From Anaerolineae bacterium (GTDB lineage: Bacteria > Chloroflexota > Anaerolineae > B4-G1 > SLSP01): DNA of 64,000 nt. Both the position numbers and the translations under genes were made by a program. The stretch is from contig JAFGFI010000206.1 of NCBI GenBank assembly GCA_016931185.1, forward strand, positions 1 through 64,000. Reading direction: 5' to 3'. The notes below the pieces were generated by a model. That model was not told where the DNA came from. It worked only from the letters and a program-made list of their open reading frames with translations, and did not search any database. Below are positions 1 to 7,647 of the stretch, in pieces. The number at the start of each line of letters is the position of its first letter. The first letter of the stretch is position 1.

Positions 1-852
1 AACTTGCAATTTCTTTATCATACTCCTCAATCCTTCTCTGCAGAAGATATCCAGTTGGCAATGACAGTTGGGCAACAAGTAGCCCTGGTGATTGAAAATA
101 CCGAATTGCGCGAGCAAGCAGCACAAGCGGCTATCCTGCGCGAGCGCAACCGCCTCGCGCGAGATCTACACGACTCAGTAACGCAGTCACTTTATAGCCT
201 GACAGTCTTGGCCGAAGCGGGACGGCGGCTGGCACGCGATGGTAATTTACAACGTGTCGAGGAAGCCATTGCACGTCTGGGAGATATTGGCCAACAAACA
301 CTCAAAGAAATGCGATTATTGCTGTACCAGTTACGCCCCACGGCTTTACGCAAAGCAGGACTCATACGAGCATTACAGCAACGATTGAACACAGTTGAAC
401 GCCGAGCCGGGGTAGAAGCTCGCTTGCACATAAAGGGACAACTCAGACTCTCGCCCACAGTTGAAGAACATCTTTATCACATCATCCAAGAGGCCCTTAA
501 CAACACGCTTAAACACGCAGAGGCTTCCACAGTAATAGTACGAATTGTCACCCGCAAAAGCCACATCCGGATCACTATCACAGACAATGGTAAGGGATTT
601 AACCCCACAGTAGCGTTGGGTAAAGGAGGTATTGGATTATTAAATATGCGAGAACGTGCCGAACAACTCAACGGTACCCTGAATATCCAATCAGAACCAG
701 GAAGAGGCACCAAAATCAGAGTAACTATCCCGTCTGGCTACAGTCCCCCTTATGATAAACCTCCTTTTCTGAATAACGTGCCATTCAAAAAGGAAACGAC
801 TTTCACGGAAACTGCCAGGAAAGATCAAAGACTAAAAGGGAAAAGAAAATGA
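1..852 (+). CDS. Sensor histidine kinase (HisKA_3/HATPase_c), 5' end outside the window
   Basis: The reading frame is open at base 1, so this is the C-terminal 283 codons of a larger kinase. The first ~35 residues look like the end of a GAF domain. A HisKA_3 dimerisation helix follows with the phospho-acceptor His at fragment residue 57 (RDLHDSV). A HATPase_c domain comes next, with an N-box (EALNNTLKHA) and G-boxes (DNGKGF, GGIGLLNMRERA). Histidine kinases of this class phosphorylate NarL-type regulators, and the next gene is one, overlapping by 4 bp (ATGA), so the two are probably co-translated. The last ~40 residues are basic and outside the ATPase domain. The sensory input lies upstream of the window, so the signal is unknown. 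Confidence 0.93.
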   Translation, partial: NLQFLYHTPQSFSAEDIQLAMTVGQQVALVIENTELREQAAQAAILRERNRLARDLHDSVTQSLYSLTVLAEAGRRLARDGNLQRVEEAIARLGDIGQQTLKEMRLLLYQLRPTALRKAGLIRALQQRLNTVERRAGVEARLHIKGQLRLSPTVEEHLYHIIQEALNNTLKHAEASTVIVRIVTRKSHIRITITDNGKGFNPTVALGKGGIGLLNMRERAEQLNGTLNIQSEPGRGTKIRVTIPSGYSPPYDKPPFLNNVPFKKETTFTETARKDQRLKGKRK

Positions 853-1520
853 CTCAGAATACCCAACCACAGCGTATTCGTATCCTCATAGCTGACGACC
901 ACGCCATTGTGCGTGAAGGACTGCGATGGTTGATCTCTACAGAACCAGAGATGGAACTCGTGGGAGAAGCCGCAGATGGGATAGATGCCGTATATAAGGC
1001 GCGCACATTGCACCCCGACGTTATTTTGATGGATTTGGTCATGCCGCGTATGGGGGGAATTGAAGCCATTAGCGAAATCAAACGCGAAAACCCCGCGATA
1101 CCCATTTTGGTACTCACCAGTTTCACTGACGATGAGAAAGTATTTCCAGCTATCAAAGCCGGTGCGATGGGATATTTATTGAAAGATACCGCTCCCCAAG
1201 AGCTATTACGTGCTATCCGAGATATAGCCCAGGGGACACCAACGATGCATCCTGTGATCGCTCGTAAAGTGATGCTGGAACTTCAGCGTCCATCCTCATT
1301 ACCTCCTACTGTAGAACCCCTGACAGAACGTGAATTGGATGTACTGCGTCTGGTGGCACAAGGATTAAGCAACGAAGAAATAGCCCAACGGTTATTCATC
1401 AGTGAGCGTACGGCCCGTACTCATGTAAGCAATATTTTAAGCAAGCTCCATCTTGCCAATCGCACCCAAGCAGCCCTATATGCTTTACGAGAAGGATTGG
1501 CACAACTCAACAGCCACTAA
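849..1520 (+). CDS. NarL/LuxR-family two-component response regulator
   Basis: This 223-residue protein has an N-terminal receiver domain (about residues 10-125) with the acidic pair DD at 16-17, phospho-acceptor Asp62 (DVILMDLVMP) and a conserved Lys in LLKDTAP. A C-terminal LuxR-type helix-turn-helix starts at LTERELDVLRLV and includes NEEIAQRLFISERTARTHVSNIL. The start overlaps the kinase stop (ATGA), so kinase and regulator are almost certainly a cognate pair. Length and domain order are normal for the family. No target operon can be deduced from the sequence. Confidence 0.95.
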   Translation: MTQNTQPQRIRILIADDHAIVREGLRWLISTEPEMELVGEAADGIDAVYKARTLHPDVILMDLVMPRMGGIEAISEIKRENPAIPILVLTSFTDDEKVFPAIKAGAMGYLLKDTAPQELLRAIRDIAQGTPTMHPVIARKVMLELQRPSSLPPTVEPLTERELDVLRLVAQGLSNEEIAQRLFISERTARTHVSNILSKLHLANRTQAALYALREGLAQLNSH

Positions 1521-1529
1521 TTATCTTGG

Positions 1530-1707
1530 TAACCGTTTAGTTTTGTGAGCGATTATCGTTTTCTGTCACCTGCTCCAGACAGAAACGAGGGTTGGGGTGT
1601 TTTTTTTGTTGGCGGGCGTAGCCCGCCAACAAAAAAACATCTCTGCTGCGGCTTTAGCCGCTTTGCTGCCGGCAATGGCACCGTTTGCTCACAAAACCAA
1701 ACGCATA
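1530..1707. mobile_element. MITE-like element, copy A, with terminal inverted repeats and TA ends
   Basis: The 17-bp left end at 1534-1550 (CGTTTAGTTTTGTGAGC) matches the reverse complement of 1687-1703 (CGTTTGGTTTTGTGAGC) at 16 of 17 positions. TA dinucleotides lie just outside at 1530-1531 and 1706-1707, as expected of Tc1/mariner-IS630-type insertion, though that is inference. The interior has no credible gene. A second, right-truncated copy lies at 6493-6612. Copy A carries an internal perfect palindrome that copy B lacks. Confidence 0.65.
1601..1637. terminator. Perfect 17-bp hairpin inside the MITE-like element
   Basis: Arms 1601-1617 and 1621-1637 are perfectly complementary around a GTA loop. 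Each arm is seven T (or A) plus GTTGGCGGGC (or its complement). A GC stem flanked by T runs on both strands could act as a bidirectional intrinsic terminator. It lies about 80 bp after the response regulator and may end that operon. Confidence 0.55.
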
Positions 1708-1776
1708 CCTATCTTTTTTATCATAAACACGACCTTGATTTTTTGTAAGATCGAGGTCATTCTGTTGCACCCATAC

Positions 1777-1809
1777 AAAAAAACCGGCCTGCTATTTAGC
1801 AGGCCGGTT
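1777..1809 (-). terminator. Rho-independent terminator of the LysW-like gene
   Basis: Arms 1782-1794 (AACCGGCCTGCTA) and 1797-1809 are perfectly complementary with a 2-nt loop. On the minus strand the stem is followed by a run of T (A run at 1777-1783 on plus). It sits 22 bp beyond the stop codon of the minus-strand gene at 1832. Confidence 0.85.
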
Positions 1810-1831
1810 CTATATGAATTAGTTTGATGTA

Positions 1832-2032
1832 TTAGGCTTCGTCATCATCATCCCAATCATCATCATCATCCCAATCCTCGTCGTCGTAAGCCCAATCCAG
1901 TTCTACCGGGTCGAGACCGACAACCTCAAGCTCCGTATCGCAATGAGAACAACGTACTTCTTGCCCAAGCTTAGGATTGCGAGCAAAACTGATATTTTCA
2001 CCACAAGATGGACATTCGGCTATAATGGCCAT
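1832..2032 (-). CDS. LysW-like amino-group carrier protein with an atypical acidic tail
   Basis: This 66-residue acidic protein has the LysW layout: zinc-binding CPSC (residues 8-11) and CSHC (28-31), then the core TELEVVGLDPVELDWAY. In known LysW proteins the C-terminus is EDWGE, and the terminal Glu is joined to aminoadipate or glutamate by an ATP-grasp ligase. Here the tail reads DEDWDDDDDWDDDDEA, so the terminal Glu carrier residue is absent and Asp/Trp repeats extend the end. An RBS (GGAGGC on the minus strand) precedes the ATG and a terminator follows, so it is a monocistronic gene. No lysX, lysZ or lysY is present. It may be a non-carrier paralogue or a zinc-ribbon protein with another partner. 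Confidence 0.72.
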   Translation of the reverse strand: MAIIAECPSCGENISFARNPKLGQEVRCSHCDTELEVVGLDPVELDWAYDDEDWDDDDDWDDDDEA

Positions 2033-2329
2033 TGAATTGCCTCCGTAATTTTTTTAAAGTTGCCATACAAATATGTGAGAGTTTATCTCTCACAACCATG
2101 CTCATGATAATAACCTTCACGCTATCGACATCAGGCGGAAGACGTATTTTACCCAGGACAAATGACCTACTTCTGCTCGACGCCCGATGCGTCTTATGAC
2201 ATAAAGATTGATATGCAAAAATTCATCTTTTTGACCTGCGTATAATTCGTCTTAGGACCAATGTATAAAGTGTAAAAGTGATTTATGATTTCACAGTGAG
2301 TTATTTAATAGGATAAAAAGTGTCACAGT

Positions 2330-2695
2330 ATGCGAAATCGGGTAATTGCCTTGCTGTTAACAAAGCCTGGGCCGCTACAGGATAGTTTGACAACACTCTT
2401 GTTATCAATGCCTCAGATAGCGACCGTGAAATATGCAGATAGTGCAGCAACTGCATTGGCGATGATTGGAATGCATCACCCTGAGTTTATGATTATAGAT
2501 GCCAGTTTGCCAGGTGGGCAAGTCTGGAATTTATTAGCCCAGGTCAGAGCCAGGTGGCCTCAAATGCAATGTATTGTACTGGCCGATACAACCCAGCATC
2601 GCCAGCACGCTATAGCTGCTGGTGCAGATTACGCAGTCTTTAAAGGCTACCCGGCAGCAAAATTATCGTTCACCATAGAGCAAATATTGCGCTAG
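2330..2695 (+). CDS. Stand-alone divergent receiver-domain protein
   Basis: This 121-residue protein has the length and pattern of a single CheY-like receiver. A candidate phospho-acceptor Asp57 lies in FMIIDASLP and a candidate Lys105 in AVFKG. The usual N-terminal acidic pair is missing: the strand reads IALLLTKPG. Metal binding, and so phosphorylation, may be impaired. There is no output domain. The start is the first in-frame ATG; no strong RBS is visible. The 297-bp divergent gap to the LysW-like gene (2033-2329) holds no gene that I can see. A terminator-like structure follows, so it is probably transcribed alone. Its partner kinase is unknown. Confidence 0.75.
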   Translation: MRNRVIALLLTKPGPLQDSLTTLLLSMPQIATVKYADSAATALAMIGMHHPEFMIIDASLPGGQVWNLLAQVRARWPQMQCIVLADTTQHRQHAIAAGADYAVFKGYPAAKLSFTIEQILR

Positions 2696-2723
2696 ATCAG
2701 ATTTGTAGAGCGGCTTGCAAAAG

Positions 2724-2769
2724 CCCGGTTTTTGTAAGTCACGTCCGCGTGACCAGGAACCGGGGTTTT
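2724..2769 (+). terminator. Branched hairpin terminator after the receiver gene
   Basis: An outer stem pairs 2724-2730 (CCCGGTT) with 2758-2764 (AACCGGG), and an inner stem pairs 2738-2743 (GTCACG) with 2748-2753 (CGTGAC). TTTT follows at 2766-2769. Position and T run fit an intrinsic terminator of the upstream gene, but a leader attenuator for the downstream kamA gene is also possible. Confidence 0.55.
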
Positions 2770-2839
2770 GTGATGTTCAAGATCGGATTTCGTAGTTAGA
2801 AGCACTTTACCTATTCAAATTAAGGAGGAAAATAGTTTT

Positions 2840-4261
2840 ATGGAAGAAAAGTTTGTTACGACTGCGTTTGAGGAGCCTCCCGGTCCAAGGTGGCATTTTA
2901 CACCTTGGCAAGAGGTAAGCAATGAACAATGGAGTGATTGGCGTTGGCAAATGACCCATCGCTTACGATCCGTAGAGGATTTTGCACAGATCATTAACCT
3001 TACCCCACAAGAAATAGCAGGATTGTCTGCCCCCGGCAAGTTCCGGGTAGATGTTACCCCGTATTTCGCGAGTTTAATGGATCCCCACGATCCTAACTGT
3101 CCAATTCGTCGTCAGGTTATTCCTACAGAACAAGAACTTGTACCTTTTGAGGCCAGTATGGTGGACTCACTAGGCGAAGATGCCCATTCCCCGGTGCCGG
3201 GTATTGTCCATCGCTATCCCGACCGGGTGTTAATGCTGGTTACCACGCAGTGTGCCAGTTATTGCCGTTTTTGCACGCGCAGCCGACTCGTGGGCAATGG
3301 ACATGGCATGTTTAATTCGGCCAGCTATGAACAACAATTAGATTATATTGCCGAGACCCCCCAGATTCGTGATGTGCTCATTTCTGGTGGGGATCCGCTC
3401 ACGTTACCCCAACATGTCCTGGAACGATTACTCCAACGATTGCATGAAATTCCCCATGTTGAAGTCATCCGCATTGGGACTCGTGTCCCTGGTTTCTTGC
3501 CACAGCGGATCACTGAAGACTTGGTCACTATGTTGGCTAAATACCATCCGCTCTGGATGAACATTCATTTTAACCATCCACATGAGATTACCCCTGAAAC
3601 AGAAATCGCGTTGGCGCGCCTGGCGAATGCCGGCATTCCACTAGGAAGTCAGACGGTGCTTATGGCAGGGATCAACGATTGCCCGAACATCATTATGGAC
3701 CTGGTGCAAAAGCTGGTGAAAAATCGGGTACGCCCCTACTACTTATATCAATGCGATATGGTCCATGGGGCCGGCCACTTCCGCACCCCAGTATCCAAAG
3801 GGTTGGAAATTATGGAGGCCCTGCGCGGGCACACGTCCGGTTTTGCGATTCCTAACTATGTGATTGATGCACCAGAGGGTGGTGGTAAAGTGCCTATCTT
3901 GCCCAATTACCTGATCAGTATGTCCGACACCAAGGTTGTAGTGCGCAACTATGAAGGGTTTATCACCGCCTACACACAGCCGCGTGATTATCGAGCTCAC
4001 GATCCTGAGACCTGCGCCTATTGTCAAGCTCAAAAAGCTGAGGATGCACAAGAGGGCGTCGCCGGTCTGTTAGCCGGACACACACGCAGTGTCGCCCCGG
4101 AACACTGGCATGAAGCACATCAACGTCAGGTACACCGGCGCAGTACCGCGCCCTTTATAGTGCGACGGGGAGCAGCGGATTTACGTCACATTCAAAGCTG
4201 TGAAACGACTGCTGTTTTGCAGCCAGTGAATAATTTACAGTCAGTTGAGGAACTAGTATGA
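2840..4261 (+). CDS. kamA: Lysine 2,3-aminomutase (KamA family radical SAM/PLP enzyme)
   Basis: The enzyme would convert L-lysine to L-beta-lysine. The radical SAM cluster motif is C138-x3-C142-x2-C145 (CASYCRFC), followed by R147. The PLP lysine is K350 in APEGGGK, and the acidic residues D306 (QCDMVHGAG) and D343 (VIDAPEG) are present. The offset of 13 from clostridial KamA (Cys125/129/132, Arg134, Asp293, Asp330, Lys337) is constant, so the lysine-binding set is intact and a glutamate mutase is less likely. The protein is 473 residues, with about 60 unconserved residues at the C-terminus. AAGGAGG at 2822-2828 is a strong RBS. The stop overlaps the next gene (ATGA). No beta-lysine acetyltransferase (AblB) is adjacent, so simple N-acetyl-beta-lysine osmolyte synthesis is not supported. 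Confidence 0.9.
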   Translation: MEEKFVTTAFEEPPGPRWHFTPWQEVSNEQWSDWRWQMTHRLRSVEDFAQIINLTPQEIAGLSAPGKFRVDVTPYFASLMDPHDPNCPIRRQVIPTEQELVPFEASMVDSLGEDAHSPVPGIVHRYPDRVLMLVTTQCASYCRFCTRSRLVGNGHGMFNSASYEQQLDYIAETPQIRDVLISGGDPLTLPQHVLERLLQRLHEIPHVEVIRIGTRVPGFLPQRITEDLVTMLAKYHPLWMNIHFNHPHEITPETEIALARLANAGIPLGSQTVLMAGINDCPNIIMDLVQKLVKNRVRPYYLYQCDMVHGAGHFRTPVSKGLEIMEALRGHTSGFAIPNYVIDAPEGGGKVPILPNYLISMSDTKVVVRNYEGFITAYTQPRDYRAHDPETCAYCQAQKAEDAQEGVAGLLAGHTRSVAPEHWHEAHQRQVHRRSTAPFIVRRGAADLRHIQSCETTAVLQPVNNLQSVEELV

Positions 4262-5331
4262 GGCAACAACGCAAAACTGCACTACGGGTCGCGGTACTGG
4301 CAAACCGCAAGTATAGTGTGAAAGTGGCGGACGGTGCGCCGCCAGATGCACTGGCTGAATATGATGCTGAAGAAACAGTGAACGCGATCCAAACTGCGTT
4401 GCGAGAAGCCGGACATGAAGCTTTCTTCCTGGAAGCTGACGAAAGCCTATTAGACACGGTGCGGGAAACCCGGCCCGATATATGCTTTAATATCGCCGAA
4501 GGGTTGCAGGGCGATGCGCGCGAATCCCACGTTCCCGCTCTGTTAGAGTTACTGGGAATTCCCTATACTGGATCTAAAGTGCTTACCCATGCTATTTCCC
4601 TGGACAAGGCTATCACCAAACAAATCTGGCGTGATAGTGGGTTGCCTACTGCGCCTTTTCAGTGCTTTCATCGTGTGAATGTAGACTTAGACCCGCGCCT
4701 TACCTTCCCGCTGTTCGTCAAACCTGTACATGAGGGTTCTGGAATGGGCATCAACCAACATTCCATCGTGCATAACTCAGCAGAACTCTACGCACAAGTA
4801 CAATGGGTCATTGAAACTTATCACCAGCCCGTCCTGGTAGAGGCCTATCTACCAGGACGGGAATTCACAGTGGGTTTAGTAGGCAATACACGTATGCCAG
4901 GTACTCCCCCTCCTTCCGAATTTCACGCATCATTCTATGGCGCTAATGGATTTCACGTCTTCCCAGTATTAGAAATTGACACTAACCGGGGCGCAGTACG
5001 AGGGCTTTACAATACTCAGGCTAAATCCTATGCACTTGATGATGATAATGCTCCAGGCTATCTGTGCCCGGCAGATATTCCTGATGCCCTGATCACGCGC
5101 CTCAATACCATAGCCGTTGCGGCTTTTAGGGCAATTGATGGATTAGACGTTGGTCGTGTAGATTTTCGGTTAGATGCTGAGGGATCTCCCCATCTGGTGG
5201 AAATCAACACTTTGCCAGGACTAAATCCGTTAGTCAGCGATATGATTATCGTCGCGCGCGCGGAAAAAGTACCGTATACGGTCTTAATCCATGAGATTCT
5301 GAACTTAGCCCTTGAGCGTTATGGAATGTAA
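4258..5331 (+). CDS. ATP-grasp ligase of the D-alanine:D-alanine ligase type
   Basis: This 357-residue protein has a Ddl-like architecture: an N-terminal domain with DICFNIAEGLQGDARES, a central ATP-grasp domain (FPLFVKPVHEGSGMGI, VLVEAYLPGREFTVGL), and the metal-binding C-terminal strand GRVDFRLD...LVEINTLPGL. ATP-grasp enzymes of this type join a carboxylate to an amine. Its ATGA overlap with kamA suggests coupled expression, and it might use beta-lysine or a related amino acid rather than D-alanine. That substrate is inference only. General Ddl activity for peptidoglycan cannot be excluded, although murein genes are absent nearby. Confidence 0.82.
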   Translation: MRQQRKTALRVAVLANRKYSVKVADGAPPDALAEYDAEETVNAIQTALREAGHEAFFLEADESLLDTVRETRPDICFNIAEGLQGDARESHVPALLELLGIPYTGSKVLTHAISLDKAITKQIWRDSGLPTAPFQCFHRVNVDLDPRLTFPLFVKPVHEGSGMGINQHSIVHNSAELYAQVQWVIETYHQPVLVEAYLPGREFTVGLVGNTRMPGTPPPSEFHASFYGANGFHVFPVLEIDTNRGAVRGLYNTQAKSYALDDDNAPGYLCPADIPDALITRLNTIAVAAFRAIDGLDVGRVDFRLDAEGSPHLVEINTLPGLNPLVSDMIIVARAEKVPYTVLIHEILNLALERYGM

Positions 5332-5340
5332 AATGACCAA

Positions 5341-5370
5341 AAGCCGGGATTTTATGTAAAATCCCGGCTT
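5341..5370. other. Perfect 14-bp hairpin between two cassette genes
   Basis: Arms 5341-5354 (AAGCCGGGATTTTA) and 5357-5370 are perfect complements around TG. There is no following T run, so it may be a processing or mRNA-stability hairpin in the 57-bp gap, or a weak terminator that separates the ligase from the deacetylase. Confidence 0.55.
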
Positions 5371-5388
5371 GCTCAGGTGAGTTAAATA

Positions 5389-6447
5389 ATGTACACAGTT
5401 TACAGTAAACATCATAAACTTCATGCTACCGACAATATCTTCGCCGACGGGCAACGTTTTGAATGTAAAGAAGTACCAGCGCGGGCCGAGGTAATTGCCA
5501 GCGCCATCCGAAAAACACCCCTCGGCCCATGCATTACACCAAACGATTATGGCCTCACACCCATTCGGGCAGTTCACGCACCGGACTATCTAGCGTATCT
5601 ACAAACTGCCTATCACCTCAATTATGAGCAGACAGGAGAATCTGTTCTTCTGCTTCTAACTCGCAGTGAAGTAACACCACAACGTGCTACACAACAACCG
5701 GCAGTATTTGAGGCACAACGAGAATATTATACGTATGATTACGAAGATCCCATCCTCGCGGGCACGTGGGAAGCTGCCTATTGGAGTGCACAGTGCGCGC
5801 TGACTGCCGCCGATCTGGTACAAGGGGGAGAAGCCATAGCCTACGCACTCTGCCGCCCGCCAGGACACCATGCCACTATGGATCAATACGGAGGTTTCTG
5901 CTACTTAAATAATATCGCCATTGCCGCGCGATATTTACAACAAGGCGCGGAACGGATTGCCATCCTGGATCTCGACTACCACCATGGTAACGGCACCCAG
6001 GCCATTTTCTATGAGGATCCCGCCGTCCTCTTTTGCTCACTCCATGCCGATCCGCACCTGGATTATCCTTTCTACTGGGGTTATGCTTCGGAACGCGGCA
6101 CGGGGGCGGGAATGTACACTAATTACAACTGGCCTTTGCCCTTAAAATGCGACGACGCCCACTATTTACAGGCATTGGATGAAGCGCTCAACGTCATCGT
6201 GAACTTCAATCCACACTACTTATTAATCTCCCTGGGTCTGGATGCAGTTATGGGAGATCCCATCGGTAAATTCAATTTCACATCTGCCGGCCTCAGTACA
6301 GTCGGGGAACGTATCGCCACATTGAGACTTCCCACCGTTGTTGTCCAGGAGGGTGGCTACAACCTCGAAACTTTAGGAGTCAATATCGTTACTTTTTTCC
6401 GCGCGTTGGAGCAAAATATTCCCCGATCACCTCGCCCAATCGCTTGA
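5389..6447 (+). CDS. Histone-deacetylase-superfamily protein, acetylpolyamine amidohydrolase-like
   Basis: This 352-residue zinc hydrolase of the HDAC/AcuC/AphA fold removes acetyl (or similar acyl) groups from amines. Visible motifs are RPPGHHA (active-site His pair), LDLDYHHGNGTQ (zinc Asp and His), LGLDAVMGDPIG (second zinc Asp) and QEGGYN (catalytic Tyr). The DPIGKFNFT segment resembles acetylpolyamine amidohydrolases more than AcuC. Coming 57 bp after kamA and the ligase gene, it could deacylate an amino-acid or polyamine product made by that cassette. The gap holds a hairpin, so co-transcription is likely but not certain. Confidence 0.88.
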   Translation: MYTVYSKHHKLHATDNIFADGQRFECKEVPARAEVIASAIRKTPLGPCITPNDYGLTPIRAVHAPDYLAYLQTAYHLNYEQTGESVLLLLTRSEVTPQRATQQPAVFEAQREYYTYDYEDPILAGTWEAAYWSAQCALTAADLVQGGEAIAYALCRPPGHHATMDQYGGFCYLNNIAIAARYLQQGAERIAILDLDYHHGNGTQAIFYEDPAVLFCSLHADPHLDYPFYWGYASERGTGAGMYTNYNWPLPLKCDDAHYLQALDEALNVIVNFNPHYLLISLGLDAVMGDPIGKFNFTSAGLSTVGERIATLRLPTVVVQEGGYNLETLGVNIVTFFRALEQNIPRSPRPIA

Positions 6448-6492
6448 TACCCTCCCCAATCAATTCTCTCCGGCCATTGCGATGCAAAATTG

Positions 6493-6612
6493 TAACCGTC
6501 TGGTTTTGTGAGCAATTGCCGTTTTCTATCACCTGTTCCAGACAGAAATAAGGGGCTGGGTGTGTTTTTCCTACGGCTTTAACCACTTTGCCGCCATCAA
6601 TGGCGCCGTTTA
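6493..6612. repeat. MITE-like element, copy B, right end missing
   Basis: The sequence from TAACCGTCTGGTTTTGTGAG to GGCGCCGTTTA is clearly homologous to copy A at 1530-1707, including the motifs CGTTTTCT, TCACCTG, CCAGACAGAAA and CGGCTTTA. It lacks the internal 37-bp palindrome and the right inverted repeat. Homology stops at about 6610, where the sequence continues into TATAAT upstream of the transporter gene. Confidence 0.65.
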
Positions 6613-6614
6613 TG

Positions 6615-6620
6615 TATAAT
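6615..6620 (+). promoter_or_regulatory. Candidate -10 box (TATAAT) for the EamA transporter
   Basis: A consensus TATAAT lies 25 bp before the ATG, right at the end of repeat copy B. No -35 box at the usual distance is convincing (TTGCCG at 6588 is 21 bp away). Confidence 0.4.
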
Positions 6621-6645
6621 ACATACAGTAAGACAGGAATATTCA

Positions 6646-7647
6646 ATGACCCTTACACACAAAATTAACGACACATCAACACTGACACGCGGGTATATCA
6701 TCGCCTTGATCAGCGCGGCTATTTTATCCACCACAGCTATCTTTATCCGCTACCTGACTCAGACCTACCATATTCCACCACTGGTACTGGCCTTTTGGCG
6801 GGATAGCTTCGTAATCCTGACATTACTCCCTATATTGAGTCTGCGGCATCCCTCCATATTGCGCGTAAAACGCCCACATCTGCTTTATCTAATCGGATAT
6901 GGCTTCGTCCTGGCGATCTTTAATACACTGTGGACACTTTCTGTAGACCTCAACGGAGCTGCTATTTCCACAGTACTGGTCTATTGTTCCGCCGCTTTCA
7001 CCGTACTCCTGGGATGGTGGTTTTTCAAAGAATCTCTGAATTGGGGGAAACTCCTCGCAATGCTACTCAGTCTGGGAGGATGTGTCCTGATTTCTGGTAT
7101 TTTAACCTCGACAACCTCGCGTGCCAGTCTAGCCGGTATCTCAATAGGGATACTATCAGGGCTGAGTTATGCAGCCTATAGTCTGATGGGACGTTCGGCT
7201 GCTCAACGAGGATTGAATCCGTGGGTAACACTATTCTACACATTTGGTTTCGCTACCATCTTCTTAATATGCTTCAATCTATTGCCGGAGAACCTGCTGC
7301 CCGGCACAGCAACCTGTATCGCCGATTACTTCTGGCTAGGTAAATCCTTTGCCGGTTGGGGGATCCTATTCTTGTTAGCCGCGGGGCCAACTGTGGCAGG
7401 CTTTGGATTGTACAACGTCAGCTTGAGTTATTTACCCTCCAGCGTTGCTAATCTGATTGTTACACTAGAGCCGGCCTTTACCGCTGTCAGTGCATACTTT
7501 CTACTAGGCGAACGGCTGAATGAATTGCAGATTGGTGGAAGCCTTATGATTTTGGCCGGGGTTATTTCCTTGCGAATTCAAATTCCGACCTCATGGCGAA
7601 AACAGCAGATTTCAAGACAACAACACTCTCAAAATGGGCAATATTAA
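6646..7647 (+). CDS. EamA/DMT-family inner-membrane transporter
   Basis: This 333-residue protein has about ten hydrophobic helices arranged as two EamA repeats (roughly 17-150 and 165-315). The second repeat ends with the typical LEPAFTAVSAYFLLGERL segment. Family members export amino acids, nucleosides or other small metabolites across the cytoplasmic membrane; the substrate cannot be read from sequence. An AGGAA ribosome-binding site precedes the ATG. The 3' end overlaps the DUF99 gene by 14 bp, so they form one transcript. It may belong functionally with the preceding amino-acid cassette, but only proximity supports that. Confidence 0.88.
   Translation: MTLTHKINDTSTLTRGYIIALISAAILSTTAIFIRYLTQTYHIPPLVLAFWRDSFVILTLLPILSLRHPSILRVKRPHLLYLIGYGFVLAIFNTLWTLSVDLNGAAISTVLVYCSAAFTVLLGWWFFKESLNWGKLLAMLLSLGGCVLISGILTSTTSRASLAGISIGILSGLSYAAYSLMGRSAAQRGLNPWVTLFYTFGFATIFLICFNLLPENLLPGTATCIADYFWLGKSFAGWGILFLLAAGPTVAGFGLYNVSLSYLPSSVANLIVTLEPAFTAVSAYFLLGERLNELQIGGSLMILAGVISLRIQIPTSWRKQQISRQQHSQNGQY

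Noticed and set aside
1545..1827. Short plus-strand open frames inside the MITE-like element
   Set aside because: They lie across hairpins and repeat sequence, have no RBS, and are not related to each other or to a protein family.
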